Assembly: GCF_003385185.1 (NCBI RefSeq)
Contig: NZ_PQHZ01000027.1
Location: 1 to 64,000 of the forward strand
DNA length: 64,000 nucleotides
Source: Amycolatopsis palatopharyngis
GTDB lineage: Bacteria > Actinomycetota > Actinomycetes > Mycobacteriales > Pseudonocardiaceae
Direction: 5' to 3'
Shown piece after piece: positions 61,214 through 64,000 of this stretch (its first letter is position 1; every line of letters begins with the position of its first letter). The notes under the pieces are model-generated. The model saw only the letters and a program-made list of their open reading frames with translations. It made no database searches and was not told the origin of the DNA. A program made the translations under genes and the position numbers.

Positions 61214-62215
61214 ATGAAGAAGATCATCAACGATCCGGCGGCGGTGGTCGTCGAATCGCTACGCGGACTCGCCGTCGCGCACGACGATCTGCTCCGCGTG
61301 CAGGAGGACCCCGCTGTCGTCGTGCGCGCGGATGCCCCCGTCGGAGGTAAGGTCGCGGTGATCTCCGGTGGTGGTTCGGGGCACGAGCCGCTGCACGGGG
61401 GGTTCGTCGGACCGGGCATGCTGCACGCCGCTGTGCCGGGCGAGGTCTTCACCTCGCCGACTCCGGACGCGGTACAGGCCGCGGTCACCGCCACGACCGG
61501 TGAGGCGGGTGCCCTGCTCATCGTGAAGAACTACACGGGCGACGTACTGAACTTCGAGACGGCAGCCGAGTTGGCCGCTGCGGAAGGGCAGGACGTGCGG
61601 TCTGTGGTGATCGATGATGATATCGCTGTCGCGGACTCCACATTCACCGCCGGCCGGCGTGGGGTCGGCGGAACAGTGCTGCTGGAGAAGCTGACCGGCG
61701 CCGCGGCGGAGCGCGGGGACTCGCTCGACCAGGTGGAGGCGATCGCCCGCAAGATCGTCGGCCAGGTCAGGTCGATGGGCGTCGCACTGACCGCACCGAC
61801 CGTGCCACACGTCGGAGAGCCCAGTTTCTCGCTGGCCGAGGACGAGATCGAGTTCGGTATCGGGATCCACGGCGAACCCGGGCGCGAACGTATACCGGCC
61901 GAGCCGGCCGACGCGCTGGTGCAGCGGTTGCTCACGGCGGTACTCGAAGACCTTCCGTTCGAACGTGGCGACGAGGTGTTGCTGTTCACCAACTCGATGG
62001 GCGGCACTCCGCAACTCGAGCTCTACCTCGCGCATGGCATCGCTGAGCGGCTGCTTGCCGAGCGTGGGATCACCGTGCGCCGTAGGCTCGTCGGTCCCTA
62101 CGTCACAAGCCTGGAGATGCAGGGAATCAGCCTCACACTGTTGAAACTTGACGACGAACTGATCGAGCTGTGGGACGCGCCGGTGCACACCGCCGCGTTG
62201 CGCTGGGGAGTCTGA
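61214..62215 (+). CDS. dhaK: Dihydroxyacetone kinase subunit DhaK
   Basis: The 333-residue protein has the substrate-binding fold with SGGGSGHEPLHGGFVG near residues 46-61 and the histidine that binds dihydroxyacetone covalently in IGIHGEPG (about 218-225). It works with DhaL (ATP/ADP) and DhaM. The ATG at 61214 starts MKKIINDP; an in-frame frame from 60956 overlaps the lipoprotein and is unlikely. DhaL follows after one base. Confidence 0.94.
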   Translation: MKKIINDPAAVVVESLRGLAVAHDDLLRVQEDPAVVVRADAPVGGKVAVISGGGSGHEPLHGGFVGPGMLHAAVPGEVFTSPTPDAVQAAVTATTGEAGALLIVKNYTGDVLNFETAAELAAAEGQDVRSVVIDDDIAVADSTFTAGRRGVGGTVLLEKLTGAAAERGDSLDQVEAIARKIVGQVRSMGVALTAPTVPHVGEPSFSLAEDEIEFGIGIHGEPGRERIPAEPADALVQRLLTAVLEDLPFERGDEVLLFTNSMGGTPQLELYLAHGIAERLLAERGITVRRRLVGPYVTSLEMQGISLTLLKLDDELIELWDAPVHTAALRWGV

Positions 62216-62216
62216 C

Positions 62217-62840
62217 ATGGGATGTACCGCGACCGACATCGCCGCAGCACTACGCGCGGCGGCCACCGTGGTCGACGAGCACCGTGACGAACTGGTGGAA
62301 CTCGACCGTGAGATCGGCGACGGTGATCACGGCGAGAACATGAAGCGGGGCTTCACCGCCGTGCTGTCCACACTCGACACCGCGGTGCCGGAAACGCCCG
62401 GCGCCGTCCTCAAGGTCGCCGCCACCACGCTGATCTCGAAGGTGGGCGGCGCGGCAGGTCCGTTGTACGGCACAGCTTTCCTGCGGGCCGCGACCGCGCT
62501 CGGCGACCGGTCCGAGTTGGACGGCGCCGACGTCGCGATGGCACTGCGGGCGGCGCTTGAGGGCGTACAGGCCCGAGGTAAGGCGGAGCAGGCCGACAAG
62601 ACGATGGTCGACGCGCTCATCCCGGCTGTCGCGGCGGCGGAAGCGGCGAAGGGTGGCTCGGTCGCCGAGGTGCTCGCCGCTGCCGCCGACGCCGCAGAGG
62701 AAGGGGCGAATTCCACAGTGGACCTTGTCGCCCGCAAGGGGCGGGCGTCGTACCTTGGCGAGCGCAGCGCGGGCCACCTCGATCCGGGTGCCCGATCCAC
62801 CGCGCTGCTGGTCCGTTGTTTCGCGGAGGCGGCGAAATGA
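62217..62840 (+). CDS. dhaL: Dihydroxyacetone kinase subunit DhaL
   Basis: The 207-residue protein is the ADP-binding subunit: DREIGDGDHGENMKRGF carries the Asp residues that chelate Mg-ADP, and SKVGGAAGPLYGTAFLR the nucleotide loop. In the PTS-linked system DhaL keeps ADP as a cofactor that DhaM rephosphorylates. The last codons GAGGCGGCGAAATGA are the start of the 38-base tandem repeat ahead of dhaM. Confidence 0.94.
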   Translation: MGCTATDIAAALRAAATVVDEHRDELVELDREIGDGDHGENMKRGFTAVLSTLDTAVPETPGAVLKVAATTLISKVGGAAGPLYGTAFLRAATALGDRSELDGADVAMALRAALEGVQARGKAEQADKTMVDALIPAVAAAEAAKGGSVAEVLAAAADAAEEGANSTVDLVARKGRASYLGERSAGHLDPGARSTALLVRCFAEAAK

Positions 62841-62878
62841 CCGCTGACGTATTTCTTACCGCGGAGGCGGCGAAATGA
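62837..62878 (+). CDS. Coupled mini-ORF 1 (13 codons)
   Basis: The ATG overlaps the dhaL stop (ATGA) and the frame reads MTADVFLTAEAAK, ending at a TGA that overlaps the next ATG by ATGA. It exists because the tandem unit is 38 bases (two more than a multiple of three). It is likely translated by coupling because it copies the dhaM start site, but any function of the peptide is unknown. Confidence 0.45.
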   Translation: MTADVFLTAEAAK

Positions 62879-62916
62879 CCGCCGACGTACTTCCTACCGC
62901 GGAGGCGGCGAAATGA
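62875..62916 (+). CDS. Coupled mini-ORF 2 (13 codons)
   Basis: The frame reads MTADVLPTAEAAK and its TGA overlaps the ATG of dhaM (ATGA at 62913). It is the second unit of the duplication, with the same GGAGG spacing as unit 1. Together the two form a relay of stop-start overlaps from dhaL to dhaM. Confidence 0.45.
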   Translation: MTADVLPTAEAAK

Positions 62917-63590
62917 CAGTCGGACTGGTGGTGGTCTCACACAGCACCAAGCTCGCCGAAGGTGTTGCCGAACTCGCCCGTCAGATGGCTCCGGACGTGG
63001 CTGTGCTGCCCGCGGGCGGACTGCCGGACGGGGGCATCGGCACGGACTACGACTCGGTGCTCGCCGCGGCGGGCGAGGCGGACTCCGGGGACGGCGTGGT
63101 GCTGCTCTACGACCTGGGCAGTGCGCAGATGACCGCGGAACTCGTGGTCGAGTCGTTGGCGGCCCCGGAGAAGGCAGTGGTCGTGGACGCGCCGCTGGTC
63201 GAAGGTGCGGTGGCTGCCGCGGTCACCGCACAGGGCGGCGCCGACCGCGAGCGAGTGGCCGAGTCGGCGACGGCGGCAGGAGCACCGCCCGACCTCGAGT
63301 CGACCCCGGCCGTGCTCGGAGCGGATGCCGATAAGCGCATCGAGGTGACCCTGCGCAACGAGGTCGGACTGCACGCTCGCCCCGCGGCGCTGCTGGCGCG
63401 CAGCGTGGCCGGGCTCGACGCAGAGGTCCGGGTGCGACTTGGCGAAGAGGAGGCCGACGCGGCGAGTGTGCTCGCGCTGATGTCGCTCGGCGCCAGGCAG
63501 GGCGACCAGATCGAGATCCGGGTGCGGGGCGAGCAGGCGGACGAGGCCGTCGAGCGGATCAACGCACTCGTCGAACGCGACTTCGAGTAG
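62913..63590 (+). CDS. dhaM: PTS-dependent dihydroxyacetone kinase phosphotransferase subunit DhaM
   Basis: The 225-residue protein has an EIIA-mannose-like domain (GLVVVSHSTKLAEG with the phospho-histidine, GDGVVLLYDLGSAQ) and an HPr domain (RNEVGLHARPAALLAR with its histidine; ASVLALMSLGA). The third EI-like domain of the E. coli protein is absent, so phosphate should come from general EI. It rephosphorylates ADP held by DhaL. Its start is the third ATG of the tandem repeat. Confidence 0.93.
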   Translation: MTVGLVVVSHSTKLAEGVAELARQMAPDVAVLPAGGLPDGGIGTDYDSVLAAAGEADSGDGVVLLYDLGSAQMTAELVVESLAAPEKAVVVDAPLVEGAVAAAVTAQGGADRERVAESATAAGAPPDLESTPAVLGADADKRIEVTLRNEVGLHARPAALLARSVAGLDAEVRVRLGEEEADAASVLALMSLGARQGDQIEIRVRGEQADEAVERINALVERDFE

Positions 63591-63592
63591 CG

Positions 63593-64000
63593 GTGCGCCG
63601 GCTTGGATCGTCTCGTTGGTTCGTAGCCCTGCTCGCGGTCGTGCTGAGCGGCTGTTCGCCGGCGTTCGAGGGTGCCCTGGAGCCGATCAGAAATTCGCCT
63701 TTGACCGCGGAGCAGGCTCTGGGGGATTTCACCACGATCGACTACTGCGGGTTTCTTGAGCTCGGCTACAGCGGCCTCGATGGGGTACGTGTCCTCGATG
63801 AGCGGCGAGGTTTTCATCACTGCTGGATGACGGTGGAAGATTCGGCAGGTGTATCGGCGAATGTGCTGATCGGCGAGTTGGCCGACGAGTCGTACAACGT
63901 GCTCACCGAAAGGCCGGCCGAGACGGTGACGCATCAGCGGGGCCTTCGGACCCAGCGATACAGCGACATATGGCCGGACTCCTGCGATCGCTTCCTTCTT
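63593..64000 (+). CDS. Putative DUF3558-type lipoprotein (partial, runs off the window)
   Basis: From a GTG at 63593, two bases after the dhaM stop, 136 codons read to the window edge. A leader RWFVALLAVVLSGC with lipobox LSGC is followed by a mature part with DYCGFLELGY, FHHCWM and DSCDRF, spacing of cysteines like the DUF3558 lipoproteins. The 3' end is missing. The tight spacing suggests it is in the dha operon, though a functional link is not obvious. Confidence 0.65.
   Translation, partial: MRRLGSSRWFVALLAVVLSGCSPAFEGALEPIRNSPLTAEQALGDFTTIDYCGFLELGYSGLDGVRVLDERRGFHHCWMTVEDSAGVSANVLIGELADESYNVLTERPAETVTHQRGLRTQRYSDIWPDSCDRFLL

Larger units (their letters stand above)
62823..62918 (+). 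repeat. 38-base tandem repeat at the dhaL-dhaM junction
   Basis: The block beginning GCGGAGGCGGCGAAATGA occurs at 62823, 62861 and 62899. The first two copies are full 38-base units that differ at a few pyrimidines; the third breaks off into dhaM. Each copy carries a GGAGG ribosome-binding site 8 bases before an ATG. It is a tandem duplication of the natural dhaL-dhaM junction. Confidence 0.9.

Overview
The window is high-GC chromosomal DNA from an actinomycete. Many genes start with GTG or TTG, neighbouring genes often overlap by ATGA or GTGA, and the core gene order is the one I know from Mycobacterium tuberculosis (argS-lysA-hom-thrC-thrB-rho-rpmE-prfA-prmC-sua5-glycosyltransferase-atpIBEFHAGDC-DUF2550-adenosyltransferase-murA, with nucS further on). 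Two families of dispersed palindromes (CACTTTCCCGGGAAAGTG and CCCCAATG-n-CATTGGGG) sit just after stop codons. From memory these are common in Amycolatopsis and relatives, so Pseudonocardiaceae, probably Amycolatopsis-like, is my inference.

Layout. 1-0.2 kb: tail of an IS30-type transposase. 0.2-14.4 kb: accessory metabolism and regulation: MFS exporter with ArsR regulator, RidA/HxlR divergent pair, WS/DGAT acyltransferase, xi-class GST, ThDP enzyme, GlxA-type regulator facing a quinone reductase, MarR/SnoaL-like pair, and an ABC-2 type permease facing a two-component system. 14.5 kb: tRNA-Arg(CCG). 14.8-17.4 kb: cation efflux protein facing a DUF305/DUF3105 pair. 17.5-24 kb: argS and the lysine/threonine genes. 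24-31 kb: rho, rpmE, prfA, prmC, tsaC and a polyprenyl-phosphate sugar-phosphate transferase. 31.4-39.5 kb: the complete F1Fo ATP synthase operon. 39.5-46.8 kb: DUF2550, B12 adenosyltransferase, a GH26-like secreted protein, murA, a secreted trypsin-like protease, a LysE exporter, and a meaA-type B12 mutase. 46.9-53.5 kb: an ehuBCDA ectoine-type ABC transporter, an enoyl-CoA hydratase, and a second Ehu-like set (binding protein plus two permeases). 53.7-56.3 kb: a decayed, lower-GC island with a chimeric NucS/ABC-ATPase relic, two related small secreted proteins and an HTH regulator. 56.5-64 kb: NUDIX hydrolase, nucS, an SSS symporter with a small partner, lipoproteins, and dhaKLM.

How genes work together. 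lysA-hom-thrC-thrB form a tightly packed aspartate-family operon behind argS. The atp genes are one operon in which atpG and atpD are bridged by a 27-codon mini-ORF. The adenosyltransferase supplies the cofactor that the meaA-type mutase needs. EhuBCDA imports compatible solutes; the second set lacks an intact ATPase, and an ATPase relic lies 0.5 kb away. DhaKL phosphorylate dihydroxyacetone using phosphate relayed by DhaM (EIIA plus HPr domains).

Most unusual points: a tandem 38-nt duplication at dhaL/dhaM that makes two chained 13-codon ORFs, the atpG-atpD mini-ORF, the NucS/EhuA-like chimeric relic, and a DtxR/IdeR-like palindrome in front of the cation efflux gene. No CRISPR array, rRNA, prophage or obvious biosynthetic cluster is visible.
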